From Dipteris shenzhenensis (Eukaryota; Polypodiophyta; Polypodiopsida; Gleicheniales): DNA of 64,000 nt. A program made the translations under genes and the position numbers. The notes under the pieces are model-generated. The model was not told the DNA's origin, did not search any database, and worked only from the letters and a program-made list of their open reading frames with translations. Shown piece by piece: positions 33,786 to 45,200 of the stretch (positions within the stretch are counted from its first letter, which is position 1; every line of letters starts with the position of its first letter). The stretch lies in assembly GCA_047967505.1 (NCBI GenBank), contig CM106539.1; one strand, given 5' to 3'.

Positions 33786-35668
33786 ATCCCCTCGGCTTCT
33801 AATCTGTTGTCCTCAACAAGCTTCCTTATAGATGTCCAAGATCTCTAGATGGTTAGACAACATGTCTGCATCCATCCACTTGGCATGTAATGCCGAATAG
33901 TTCTAAAATTTTACAAGGTATCTGTAAAATTTCCTGCCTTGGGGGCCCTTATGTACAGTATGGTACACAATTTGTTTTGGTTGGAGGATCTCCTCCAAAT
34001 CTTCCACCACTGGTGGGTCTTCCAGAACTGGTTCCATTGGTTTTGGTCCTGGTACTTCTTGAGAAGACTCACATGAAAGGCATTGTGAATCCTCCAGCGA
34101 TCTAGCAACTCCAATCGGAAGGATACTGGATTTATCTCATGTATGACTTTGAATGGCCCATAGTACCCGGGGAATAGTTTAGCATACGCCTTTTCTTTAC
34201 CCTTCATCTTGGGGAGCCTTGTCTTCTCAAACCTTAGAAGTACCCACTCTCCAACTTTGAGGTCAAGCTGCCTTCTATGTTTATCTGCAGCTTCCTTTTG
34301 CTTTAACTGAGACCTCTCTATGGCTGTCCGTACCTGGCTGAAAGCTGTCTCGAGATCTCTGACATACTCATCAGCTGCAAAAATCTCATCCTTTGTCCGA
34401 AGGATTGGGGGTAAAATTACTTTTCCTTAGATGACCTCAAATGGAGCTTTTCTTGTGGAGCTAGGCATTGTATTATTATAGGCAAACTCCACCAATGGGA
34501 GATACTTTTCCCACTTAGTTTTTGCTCAGCCAGGTAACATTTAAGCAAATCCAATATAGTGGAATTTGCTATCTCACTTTGACCATCTGTTTGAGGATGA
34601 AATGAAGAAGAAGAATTCAACTTCGTCCCCAAGTTGTCAAACAAAACTCTCTAGAATAGGCTGGTCATTTTGGGATCACGGTCACTTACAATGGACTTAG
34701 GCATCCCATGGTGCTTAAATATCTGTGCAATAAACACCCTTACCATATGATCTACCTTAATTGTCTTTTTATCTAGAATGAAATGAGCTTGCTTAATAAA
34801 GCGCTCAATAACAGTCCATATCCCATCATTCCCGTTTTTCAATCTTGGCAGATCAAACACGAAGTCCATTGCTATACTTTCCCACAGTGCCTTCTAGTAC
34901 TGGGAGTGGCATCAAAAGACTAGGTGTCTTATGCCTATATACTTGACCTTTTGACAAGTTAGGCATTCTGTGACAAACTAATAGAAATCTTTTCGCATTC
35001 TTGGCCAAAAGAAGTATCTTTCCAAAGCTTGGGTGGTTGAGGCAATCCCTCTGTGTCTTGCATAGGGTGGTGCATGACATTCTTCCATGATTTTCTGCCT
35101 TAACCCTCGGGTGATGCATAGGCAATCAGCTTTCATGAGATATCCATCTTTCATGGAGTACTGACTAGAGGACTGTCCCTCAAGCATTTGCTGGAGAATT
35201 TCCCCAAAGTTTGGATCCTTTGCATATTGGGACTGCATATCTTGTAAGTCTTGATGATAGGCAATAGTGACATTATGCACTTGAGGTCTCCTAGACAGAG
35301 CATCTGTTGCCTTGTTCTCTACTCTTGGTACATACACAATCTGAAATGAAACATGGACAACAAATTTTCCCATTTAAAGTGCTTTTCAGATAGCTTTGTT
35401 TGTGTCAGAAAGTACGAGAGACTTTGGTGATCCGTCTTAACAACAAAATCAGCTCCCAAAAGGTCACGTTTCCAATTGGTGAGACCATGGATCACAGCCA
35501 ATAATTCTTTTTCATAGACCCCTAAATGTAATTCCGCATCACGGGGCCTTCTGCTGTCGTATGCTACCACATGCCCATCCTACTGGAGCACTGCTCCAAT
35601 GCTGTCTCCGCATGCATCACATTCAACAACAAAGGCCTTGTATAGATCAGGAACCACTAAAATGGACA
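33786..35668 (-). pseudogene. Chromovirus copy C: RNase H, integrase and chromodomain
   Basis: Minus strand. RNase H: VVECDACGDSIGAVL-like start near 35635, YEKELLAVIHGLTNWKRDLL and VKTDHQSLSYFLTQTKL. Integrase: ITRGLRQKIMEECHAPPYA finger region, [17 protein letters not shown] (second Asp), [20 protein letters not shown] (Glu). C-terminal [20 protein letters not shown] and a chromodomain-like tail (NYSALHAKWMDADM frame near 33850). At least four frame breaks and several stops. It is the same family as element A. Confidence 0.85.
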
Positions 35669-35768
35669 TCCTGAGCTATAATTGGGGCCTCCTCTTGGGC
35701 AAATAGATGCTGCAACCGAGGATCTTTCCTGAAGGCCTCCATTTGTTGCATCATTTCCCTGATAGTTT
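35669..35768 (-). pseudogene. Chromovirus copy C: gag N-terminal piece fused to RNase H
   Basis: Minus strand MMQQMEAFRKDPRLQHLFAQ matches the gag start of element A (METFRRDLRLQHLFVQGEAS at 47533). It joins the RNase H region directly near 35668, so most of gag, protease and RT are deleted. Confidence 0.75.
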
Positions 35769-36380
35769 ATGTCTAAAGCACCAATCCAAGATTGGCCTTC
35801 GAGTGCCAGTTCCAAGAAGGGGGCTTTACACTCGGAGAGAGAGAGACCACTTCAAGAGGGAGGAAAGGGGGATTGGGAAATGGGGCAATGCTGCATGAGA
35901 GGACTCCAATGGGGAAGAAGGGAGGTGGGGATTCTTTCACATTGCAAAACTGATTGATCAGTCGTAAACTAAGCATTCTCTATTGTTGATTAATGCAATA
36001 TATGGTGCATTGAATTTGTGAATCTCAAACATCCTATGTGTAATTTGGTTTCTCCAAGTAAAGATGATTGGTAGTAGTAAAGAGAAAGTTCTTTGTGCAC
36101 TTTTTGTTTTATTAGCATTAATACTTAGTAAGTCGATCATAAACTTTAGTGAAAATTATTAAGAGTATGTGATTAAAAGTTGATTATTTTGCTTATCAGG
36201 CACAGATAATTCAAGTTGGCTGGTTCGACAAAGAGAAGGGGTTTTGGTACCTGCTAAGAGAACCCAAGTTCTTGTCTTTGTGTGTACCTTCTATCCCAAC
36301 GCCTCAGGATGACACACACACACACACGCAGAGAAGTAGACGTATATTATTGTCCACAGGGGGCAACAGACCCATGGGAC

Positions 36381-36381
<1 letters not shown>
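35769..36381. other. No recognisable feature
   Basis: A purine-rich run at about 35830-35935; otherwise nothing seen. Confidence 0.3.

Positions 36382-36432
<51 letters not shown>
36382..36432. repeat. (AG)n microsatellite
   Basis: About 25 AG units. Confidence 0.97.
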
Positions 36433-36435
<3 letters not shown>

Positions 36436-36538
36436 CTAAAATTTTAGGAGACCGTGAAGGTCTATAAGATTAAAGGTGACTGATACAATGGACATGACGG
36501 TGGTGGTCTCAAAATGGACTATCGAGACCGTGTCTACC

Positions 36539-36583
36539 CTATATATATATATATGTATATATGTATGTATGTATGTATGTATG
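36539..36583. repeat. (AT)n-(GTAT)n microsatellite
   Basis: Alternating AT followed by about five GTAT units. Confidence 0.95.
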
Positions 36584-36896
36584 ATGGACGGTGGTTCTAG
36601 TCCTGATACTGATACTGATCTTGATGCAAAATACAAAATACAAAAAGTGTCTAGCAATCTCCAGATTGATCCGCAGATGATGTGGAAAAAAATGGTGCAC
36701 TAGATTGATGGTACAAAAAAGGGGGGAGGGTAGGGCGCAAAGGCCAATCAGAGTGGGGCCGTCGGATGGGTTGAAAAGAATCTTGCGATGGCTGGTTGGT
36801 CTCTGACATCGTGCTGCCTGGTGGCGGTAGCACATCTGGGGCGATGGGGGGCCCTATGACGAATGTATGCAACGGTGACCCCAGTTGGGCGATCTG

Positions 36897-36900
<4 letters not shown>

Positions 36901-36936
<36 letters not shown>
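36901..36936. repeat. (GA)n microsatellite
   Basis: About 18 GA units. Confidence 0.97.
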
Positions 36937-36939
<3 letters not shown>

Positions 36940-37422
36940 TTTATCAAAGTCTACGGGAGACAAAAGGCCTATGAGACAATCTTGTACAATGCACTAGGCG
37001 GGTGTGGTCTCAAGATGGACCCACAATCCCGTAGCAAAAAAAAACAAGTAATATCACGAAGGATAGAACTATCCATGTACATCCATATGTCTATAAATCT
37101 ATAAAAATATATCAATAGATAGCTAGATATCAATGATTCTCTGGTGTTGAACAGGGGTGCATAAAAGCCATGATGGAGGGCTGTCCTCTAGAAGTCTGTC
37201 GTCGCTAAAGTCGGCGGGAGATGACTCAGTGTCGAACTAGTGCCACAAAGACATTGGTCGGTCAGGTGTCGGAACTAGAGAAGAAAGCAGGTATGTTAGT
37301 GCGCAGAAAAGTAAATCAGTCCGCTGTCTCATCTAGTGAGGCTTTGGCTCTTGATCCCGTGTATGACGTCGGGTCAGTTGGGGTGTTGGATTTGGTAGTC
37401 GGAAGAAGTTGGTGATGGGCCT

Positions 37423-38092
37423 CTAAGCAGGATCTGGCTGCCCCGACTGGTCACGCAATTGAGCACGCATGAGTGTGGCTCGATATTGAGTCATCTCATG
37501 TAGGAAGGCGGTGAGACATCGCTGGTCTGGGTAAAGTAGGAGCCAAGTAAGAGGTCCAAACCCGTCGCGGAAGAGGCAGTGGTATTGACCTCGGATGGCA
37601 TAGTAGATGAGGCATATGGTAGTGAAATGCTCCTCGGACTCAATCTCGTGTAGATCACAAAAGGTACAAATGCGACTCTCTCGTGGAATGCCCTCTGCTC
37701 GTCCGCTCTCGATGCGTAGTCGATGTGAGGAGACCCTGAACTGACCAAGAGAAATCCAAAGTGCATGAGGGAAATGTAGTTGTATGTATCCTGGCGGAAT
37801 GATGAATCCCTCTGGTGAGATCTGGAGACAAGGTGTGCGGTAAAACTCGAGCTTCACTGGAAGCTTAGGGGGGGCCAACCATGTCCTAAACCAATTGGAA
37901 CCAATGCGGACACGTCTTGGCACCCTCTCATATAAAGCCACCACAGCCCTTATAACCCCCTGTCCATAACCCAAATCCTGGAGTTCTCTGATGAGTCGGG
38001 CGCGTGGTATTGTGTCAAATGCCTTGTGGAAGTCCACAAAACAGCAATAGACTCTCTGTCTCGTGTGTCTAGCCTCCTCAATGATGTATTAA
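37423..38092 (-). pseudogene. LINE fragment with RT joined to C-terminal zinc-finger region
   Basis: Minus-strand frame with VYCCFVDFHKAFDTIPRARL (RT, motif with the first catalytic Asp), YGQGVIRAVVALYERVPRRV, and then directly PPGYIQLHFPHALWISLGQF and ESRICTFCDLHEIESEEHFT. The last is the Cys/His finger found at the C-terminus of plant LINE pol proteins. The RT palm with YADD is missing between them, so the copy has an internal deletion of roughly 1 kb. Its closest relative here is the LINE at 38250-39278 plus 55111-56215. Confidence 0.8.
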
Positions 38093-38249
38093 CGTCGTCA
38101 AAAGCCCTCGCGGGGCTATGCAACAAAGAGCGCGATAAGAGATCTCATACAAGCTACATGGGGCTGAAACTGAAAATTTTTTAAAAAAGGGGTAACAATA
38201 AGAGAGCAGTACCATAAGCATCTACTGTTTGCGTGGGTACAGAGAGCAA
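38093..38249. other. Junction between two LINE fragments
   Basis: No motif assignable. Confidence 0.25.
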
Positions 38250-39278
38250 TATACAAGATATCATTAGGATGTATCGTGTCGATCGGGTGCCAAAGTAGCT
38301 TGATGAGTAGAGAGGATTTCTTGTATCAATAGCTATCGAGTAGAGCTATGGCGTGGGGGTGGACGAGGTCTATGTGTATGGCGGATTTTGAGAGACATAT
38401 CAGCAGTGACACCATGGCTAGAGCGATGCTCTCCAAAAAGGGAGGGGATCAGGCGAGCTCGGATAGTGTAGGCAGCAGGCTTGTGATGTCGTCTCCAATC
38501 GGCATGGAGCTCAGAGATCACCTCATCAGCTGAGTCAGAGTGACCCAGTACAATCTCAAGTGTGAAGAAGTTAGTAACATGTCGCTGTCTCCTATCTATC
38601 TAATCTGCTATGGTCTCTCGCTGCTGCTGTCTCGTTTGTCGTATGAGCATGTCTCTGTGTCTCCTCATCTCTAGTAGATAAAGACCAACACAAACTTGGT
38701 CATAGAAATGGATCAGTCATGTGAGTGGACCAAAACCAGAGTCCTCCAGGAAGAGTCAATGGTATCGTCCACGTATCTCGTAGTAGATTGGGCAAAAAAC
38801 ATAAGAAGTGCTCCTTTGTCTCGATCATCCCTGTGGTGCATAGTCTACAGAGTCGTCTCTCTCTAGGGATCCCTATTGCTCGCCCTGCCTCAATCTCAAG
38901 CTGATGTGACGAGACCCGCATCTGTCCGATGGCAATCCTCAAGGCGTGTAATACCCGCCGGTCCTCAAGGTACTATGGTCTAGTGATGAAGCCCTCCTCA
39001 CATATCTTCGAGAATTGATCACGATAGAAGCGAGTTTTGGTAGGAAGCTCATGGGCTTCGATCTAAACTCTGGATGTATGTAGCTGGAGGAGATCTAACC
39101 GAATGATAAGGTTAATCTCATCTCGTGAGGGGAGTAGTGGGGGAGGGGCATCCAGAATGTACTGAAAAGGAGGCAGCCGATCAATATGTATACCATGTCT
39201 AGTAAGCCAAAGGGAGACACGTGCATACCACCCTGTGGTGTCGCCACTCTCTGCTAGCCGCATGGAGGAGACTAGTGC
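38250..39278 (-). pseudogene. LINE C-terminal region, left of the chromovirus insertion
   Basis: Minus strand. Starting at the insertion point, LVSSMRLAESGDTTGWYARV and GIHIDRLPPFQYILDAPPPL precede the finger region RIAIGQMRVSSHQLEIEAGR and RRLCRLCTTGMIETKEHFLC, then a charged tail (ADWRRHHKPAAYTIRAR). It continues from the RT at 55111-56215 across element A. Several frame breaks. Confidence 0.8.
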
Positions 39279-40268
39279 TGTCACCAACTTGTAATCAAAT
39301 CGGACTGACAATGGTCATGCCTGAAACGCGGAAGAACATGGGACTACCGGCCCACAGGATTGACATTGGTCATGCCTGAAATGGGGAAGAACATGTAACT
39401 ACCGTCCCACAGGATTGACATTGGTCATGCCTGAAACGCGGAAGAATATGGGAACCGGCCCAAGGGTTGTACTTCGGTCAACCAGGAATCCGGCTTTGAC
39501 TTCGGTCAAAGGACATTGATCATGAGGATTCAGATCAATGAGGGTTGGATTGACCCAGCAGTATATGTTTTATGTTGTGTGTACACACATGTGGTCAGTG
39601 GGGACGCCCACACGTGACTAGGATTAGTCAAAGAAAAGAACATGCAAATGAATGGCTAACATTCAACGAGTGCCATGATTGGTGCTAGCTTAAATGTGCA
39701 GGTACCAGGTAGGGTTGGATTACCCTCTTGTACATGGAAGTTGCTGGCGATATTTAGGTGCTAGCGATGGCACCTAGCTAGGGGCCGCGCACCCCTAGGA
39801 TCGAGACTAGTTAGAGACGGCTTTAATTTTTAAAGCCTAGCTAGCCTTTGAGGATAGACTTTGACTAAAGTTGAGCAATAGAGAATTGCCATGTAATATC
39901 ATTCTAATTGTAATGTCTATTGCGACCTATCCTCACATAGAGAACTCTACCTGTGCATTATGGATGATCTAACTCTCCCACAGGCTACTTTGTAACTGAA
40001 CTGAGTTTTCGAGTGGAATAAAAACCTTCGGGGGGGTCCAGCCAGCGTGTTGCTCTGGGCCTCAGTCGGGTGTTGAGAGAGGGAGAGAAAAATCTACATT
40101 TCAACGGTACTTTCAATTCAGCATACTGTTTCTCTAGCATGCAACTATGGATGCTTGTGCTCACAATGATGTTGCAGAGATTTCACAGGTGCAGGTATAA
40201 TGGGGGCAATGATGGTGGTAGATTAGAAAGCAGGTAATATAGGGGAAAGCCTCGTCCCTCGTCTTACA
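39279..40268 (+). repeat. 5' LTR of element A (990 bp, internally deleted)
   Basis: Matches the 3' LTR except that about 274 bp after position 39301 are missing and a 55-bp unit is present three times (39303-39465) instead of twice. Ends CGTCTTACA. Confidence 0.93.
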
Positions 40269-40269
40269 G

Positions 40270-40281
40270 TGGTATCAGAGC
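40270..40281 (+). other. Primer binding site of element A
   Basis: TGGTATCAGAGC, initiator tRNA-Met type, one base after the LTR. Confidence 0.92.
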
Positions 40282-41783
40282 AAGGTCTGCACCTTCTCTG
40301 AAAGGTGCATAGATCAAGTGTAAAATACCTGCACAAGAGATGCCTGCAAATGCTGTGGGAAAAGGGGTAAGCAATAGATGCTATCTGTGAAGCAGTAATT
40401 GCTGGGAACAAATTTCAGTAAGGCAGAAAGACTGTGAACAGTCAGCTGCACTTGAGAAAATACCCAGAGTCAAAAGGCATGAAGTACTAATTGCATAAGA
40501 GCTGCCCAGAAATCAATTGCATCAGCCTGTAAATACAGAGACTGTGGAAGATGCTTGGAAAGCAGTCGATGTGATTTCCTGTGAGGGGCAGATCAGTATG
40601 CCTGGAAGGGTTTGAGCTAAGATCAGTGAATGATTACTGTTGGAAGTGTTCTGACAGATGCTTGAGCAAGTCTGAATTCAGGTGAGGCAGACTGGGAGAG
40701 AACCTGCCATGAGCTTGTGTCCTGAATTGATAACGTAAATTGGATCTGGGATAATTCGCGAGTTGATAAAATTGGATACCCCTAGAAGAAGACTGAATAC
40801 CCATGCCGGATGGAACGAAGGGAATATTGAAAAGCTTGTCGCGATGCAATAATAAATTTATGCTCGCGATTTGTAGACAGTTGGAAGGAGTTTCTAAAGA
40901 AGTGCCCACAAAGTGAAAAACTCGTCGCGACTGTCAAACAGAGATAGTGGTATCCAAGAATTGATCATCGCGATGGAGACGACAAGCGGAAATTGCTTAA
41001 ATGAATAGTGCGAGCTGAAAACTCAGGCAGAAATTTGATTTGGAGTAGAATCTATCGTTTGCGACACCGATTATGTGTTGAGAATTCAGAACCCTTAACC
41101 TTTCACAAAGGGGAAAAGTGACTGTCACGATACACAGACGATATTGAAACAGCTTTGCGCTGTTGTCTTGCTTATAAAAATGCTCTTGTGATTGATTAGT
41201 TTGCGCCGGAATTCCCAACGTGGAACAGGCTGAATACTTGACGACCGAGTTTCCCCCTGTTAGAAGTTATGAAATGAAGAACTCTACTAATAGATGCTCG
41301 CGTCAGGCATGAATATCCACCGGAACGATTTGTGAAGTGGCCCGTGTTAAACTGTGACAGTCGCGAAGAAAGAAATTTGATCACGGCTTTTGGGCAGAGC
41401 AAGACTGATTCTAATTAATGATTCATTAGTAGAGAGTCGATCACAGTCTTTCACTCTGTTGGAAGAAATCTAAATTGGCTGCGTGCTGGAATTCGGTCAC
41501 GAAGGAACGTCAGCTTCTATTTTAGATTTGTACCATCTTCTCCACAGAAATAAAAATCAAAATCGTGGAACTGTCACGATCCAACCAAGTCCAAGACTGA
41601 TAGAAAATTCTAAAAAAAGAAGCAGAGAAAAGCTCCTCTTTGAAAGGGTGATCATAATAATCACAATCAGAAATTACTGTTAAAAAGATACCTTTGGCCA
41701 ACTTAGTCCTTACCTGAACGTACCTGCTGGTACTGTGTACAGCCTGCATAGAGACACAGGGAAGACAAATAATTGTGAAATCC
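40282..41783 (+). other. Leader of element A up to the element B insertion
   Basis: Non-coding, with several TCGCGA/TCGCGAT motifs (for example near 40838, 40923 and 40969). Ends with aatcc, the duplicated target of element B. The leader resumes at 47215. Confidence 0.6.
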
Positions 41784-42265
41784 TGTAACGATCTTCTACT
41801 ACTCGTCGCTGCTCATGTGATAATTCTCTCCCTTCACTAGTATTTGTCAAGGGCGATGGCTTTCTTGTTTTTCCTCCCAGCCAACTCTCAGGGACCTGAT
41901 GCGTGATCTTACATATATCCATCGTTGTTTTTCTTCATCCTTATCCCTGAGACCCACAATTCCCTAGATAGTTCCTGGCCACATGTCTTCATTTTAGGCC
42001 CCTTCTTAGATGCATCCTTTTTCACCCCTCTCCTGGAGTTCCTTTAAAAACAATTGCCCCTTGGCAATTTGCACATTTAGATGCACCTAGGCCCTAGCCC
42101 TATTAGAGCTACCTAGTCAATGCCATTACGCCCTCACCTAGGACCTTGGCAGTTACTTCTCTTGACCATTTAATTACGCACATTAACTATTACAAAAGTT
42201 GGTCATCTAAGAGAAAATGCCCACCGATCTATCCGAGGTCATGCTATCTCGGCTAGAGCATAACA
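41784..42265 (-). repeat. 3' LTR of element B
   Basis: 482 bp, TGTTATGCTC ... GATCGTTACA on the minus strand. Confidence 0.95.
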
Positions 42266-42277
42266 TTCCTTCCCTCT

Positions 42278-45200
42278 TCAAGCATCAGCGTCCTCGATGA
42301 TGAAATCTGGGAACGCTCTCCGTAACTGGTATACGGATTCCCAGGTAGCTTCCGATAGAGGCTGACCATGCCATGCAACCAACACCGTGGGTATCTTCCG
42401 ATTTCGTATTTGCATTGTTCCTCGGTCCAGGATTGTTGTTGGTTTGCGCCTTGCAATATCCTCTATCTCCTGAAACAAAACCACACCTTCGATTAGTGAG
42501 TCACCTGTATGCAAAAATTTCTTTAAGCGCGAAACATGAAAAACCGGGTGCACCTTACACCCCTGTGGCAATTCTAATTTATAGGCTACACTGCCTATTC
42601 TCTTTAGAATTAACCACGGCCCACAGTATCGAGGTGATAACTTAGCACACTCTCCTGAAGTCAACGACTTCGAGTGCGAAGGAATTCTGAGAAAAACTTT
42701 TTCTCCTTCTTCAAATACTCTTATAGACCGATTTTCATCCGCATACACCTTGGCTCTATCCATAGCCTGGCGGATATTAGCTCTCGCAAGTGCTAGCATC
42801 TCCCGCATCTGAACTACAAAGTTCGCGGCACTAGGCACTTTCTGAGGTACTCCAACTATAGTTGGATTGGCTGGCCTATAACCATAGTTCAGCTCAAACG
42901 GACTGAACCCGGTAGAGGAATGTTTCCTATCATTGTAGGCAAACTCCAACAATTGCAACCACTTGTCCCATGTATGTTGCCTCAATGACACATATGCTCT
43001 CAGCATATCCTCCAAAGTCTGGTTGACTTTCTCCGTCTGACCATCCGTCTCAGGATGATCCCCACTACTCATTCCCAACTCAGTCCTTAGTGTCTCAAAT
43101 ACCGCTGTCCAAAAATGACCGGTAAATCTAACATCTCTGTCTGACACTATGGATCTAGGCAATCCATGCAGACGAAATATATGTCTGATGAATAAATCCG
43201 CCACTTGCGGGGCACTAACAGACTCTCTAGTCACAAGGATAGAATTATACCCTCCTTGTGTTGCAGGTAGCCCTACAATAAAATCCATGGAAATGCTCTC
43301 CCACTTACTTAGTGGTATTTCCAAGGGCTGTAAAAGTCCGGGTGGCTTCACCCGCTCGGCCTTACTTACCTGACACGAGAAACATCGTGTCACATACTCA
43401 TGAATATGCTTTTTCATCTTTGACCAAAAGAAATCTCGCTTCACGAGATCATAGGTCTTCTCGACACCTGGATGTCCCGCACACGAGCTATCATGGCATT
43501 GTCGAATGACTCTCTGCCTGAGATCATTCTGACCAGGTACTACCACCTTGCCATTTCTAACTAGCATACCATCCCTTATGGTATATCTTGCATAAGTTTG
43601 GCCTTTCCTGGATGCCAGGTGATCCTTTTCATTTTCCCCGGGTTTTAACACATGAGCCTTAGGCCATAAGCTCTGGACAAACTCGTCCACCTTTTGAGTT
43701 TCTCTGATCTCGGTCATTAGAGCACTCTCTAATACCGTGAAACTCAGGTTGTGCATAATGCGAGACAACGCATCAGCAACCTTATTGTCTTTTCCTCTTC
43801 GGTACCGAATCGTTAGATTAAACTCCTGCATGAGCTCTGCCCACCTAGCTTGGCGGCCCCTCAAGTCAGGCTGTTTACAAAAATGTTTCAGAGTATCATG
43901 ATCTACATCCACATAAAACTCTGAACCATACAAATAATGCCTCCATGTTTTCAAAGCATGGATAACAGCATACAACTCTAATTCATGAGTTGGCCAATTC
44001 CTTTGAGAGGGAGAAGGCTTCTTGCTTTCAAAGGCTACTGGCCTTCCCTCTTGAAGGAGAACTGCTCTAACCGCAATGCCACTTGCATCGGTTTCTAGGA
44101 ACAACGGTTTCTGGGGATCAACTATTTTTAACACCGGTCCCGAGACCACAGCTTGTTTTATGGTGTTAAAACTTTCCTGTTGATTCTGTCCCCAAATAAA
44201 AGGTACTTTATCTGAGGTCAGATCAGTCAATGGCGATACTATTCCGGAATATCCTTTGATATGCCTTCTATAAAACTGGACAAATCCCAAGAATGATCGC
44301 AACGCGGTCAGACTCTGAGGGATTGGCCAAGTTAGTATCGCAGCCACTTTCTTCGAATCCATTTCTACCCCCTGTGGAGTAATTATGAACCCTAAGTATT
44401 CAAGCCTAACCATACACAGTATAGTTTTCTTTTTATTCACATAAAGACTGGCTTTCCTCAAAGTACTGAACACTATTCTTAAGTGTTCACGATGCTCAGT
44501 AACACTTTTACTGAATATCAAGATATCGTCAATAAAATGTACTACGAACTTTCCGATATACGGACGTAGTAAATCGTTCATAAGCATGACGAAGGTCGCT
44601 GGAGCATTGGTAAGTCCGAAGGGCATTACCAAAAACTCATAATGACCAAACCTGCTTCTAAAAGCGGTTTTATGCACATCCTCGGCTCTAATCCGGATTT
44701 GATGGTAGCCACACTTAAGATCTATCTTACTGAAAATCACGGCTCTATGTAATGCATCTAGCAAATCATCAATCCGAGCCATCGGATACCTGTGCTTAAC
44801 AGTGATATTATTCAATGCTCTGTAATCTATACAAAGGCGAAACGTATCATCCTTTTTCCTCTTTAATATCACTGGCGAAGCAAAAGGTGAGAAACTTGGT
44901 TGAATCTGCCCCAACTTGAGGTATTCTTCCAGTTGTCTACGCACCTCCGCTTCTTCAGCAAAACTCATTCTATAGGGAGGTCTATTCACAGGTTCTGCCC
45001 CCGGGATCAGTTCAATCTTATGCTGAACTTTCCGCTCTGGAGGTAACCCATAAGGTAGTCCATCCCTAAAACATTCAGAGAACTCCTCTGTTATAAGATT
45101 AGCCAGCTTGGCCATCTCACCACTTTGCGTAACATCAGTGCTAGCCGAAGACTCATCCATCGGCTCTACCGACGCTGTGCAAAGGAATAAAAACTCAACT

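Larger units (their letters stand above)
36433..37420. other. Two copies of a GA-led module around microsatellites
   Basis: After each (GA)n run (36382-36432 and 36901-36936) comes a related stretch of about 100 bp that includes tggtctcaa[ag]atgga (about 36507 and 37004). An (AT)n/(GTAT)n run lies at 36539-36583. No coding sequence recognised. Confidence 0.55.
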
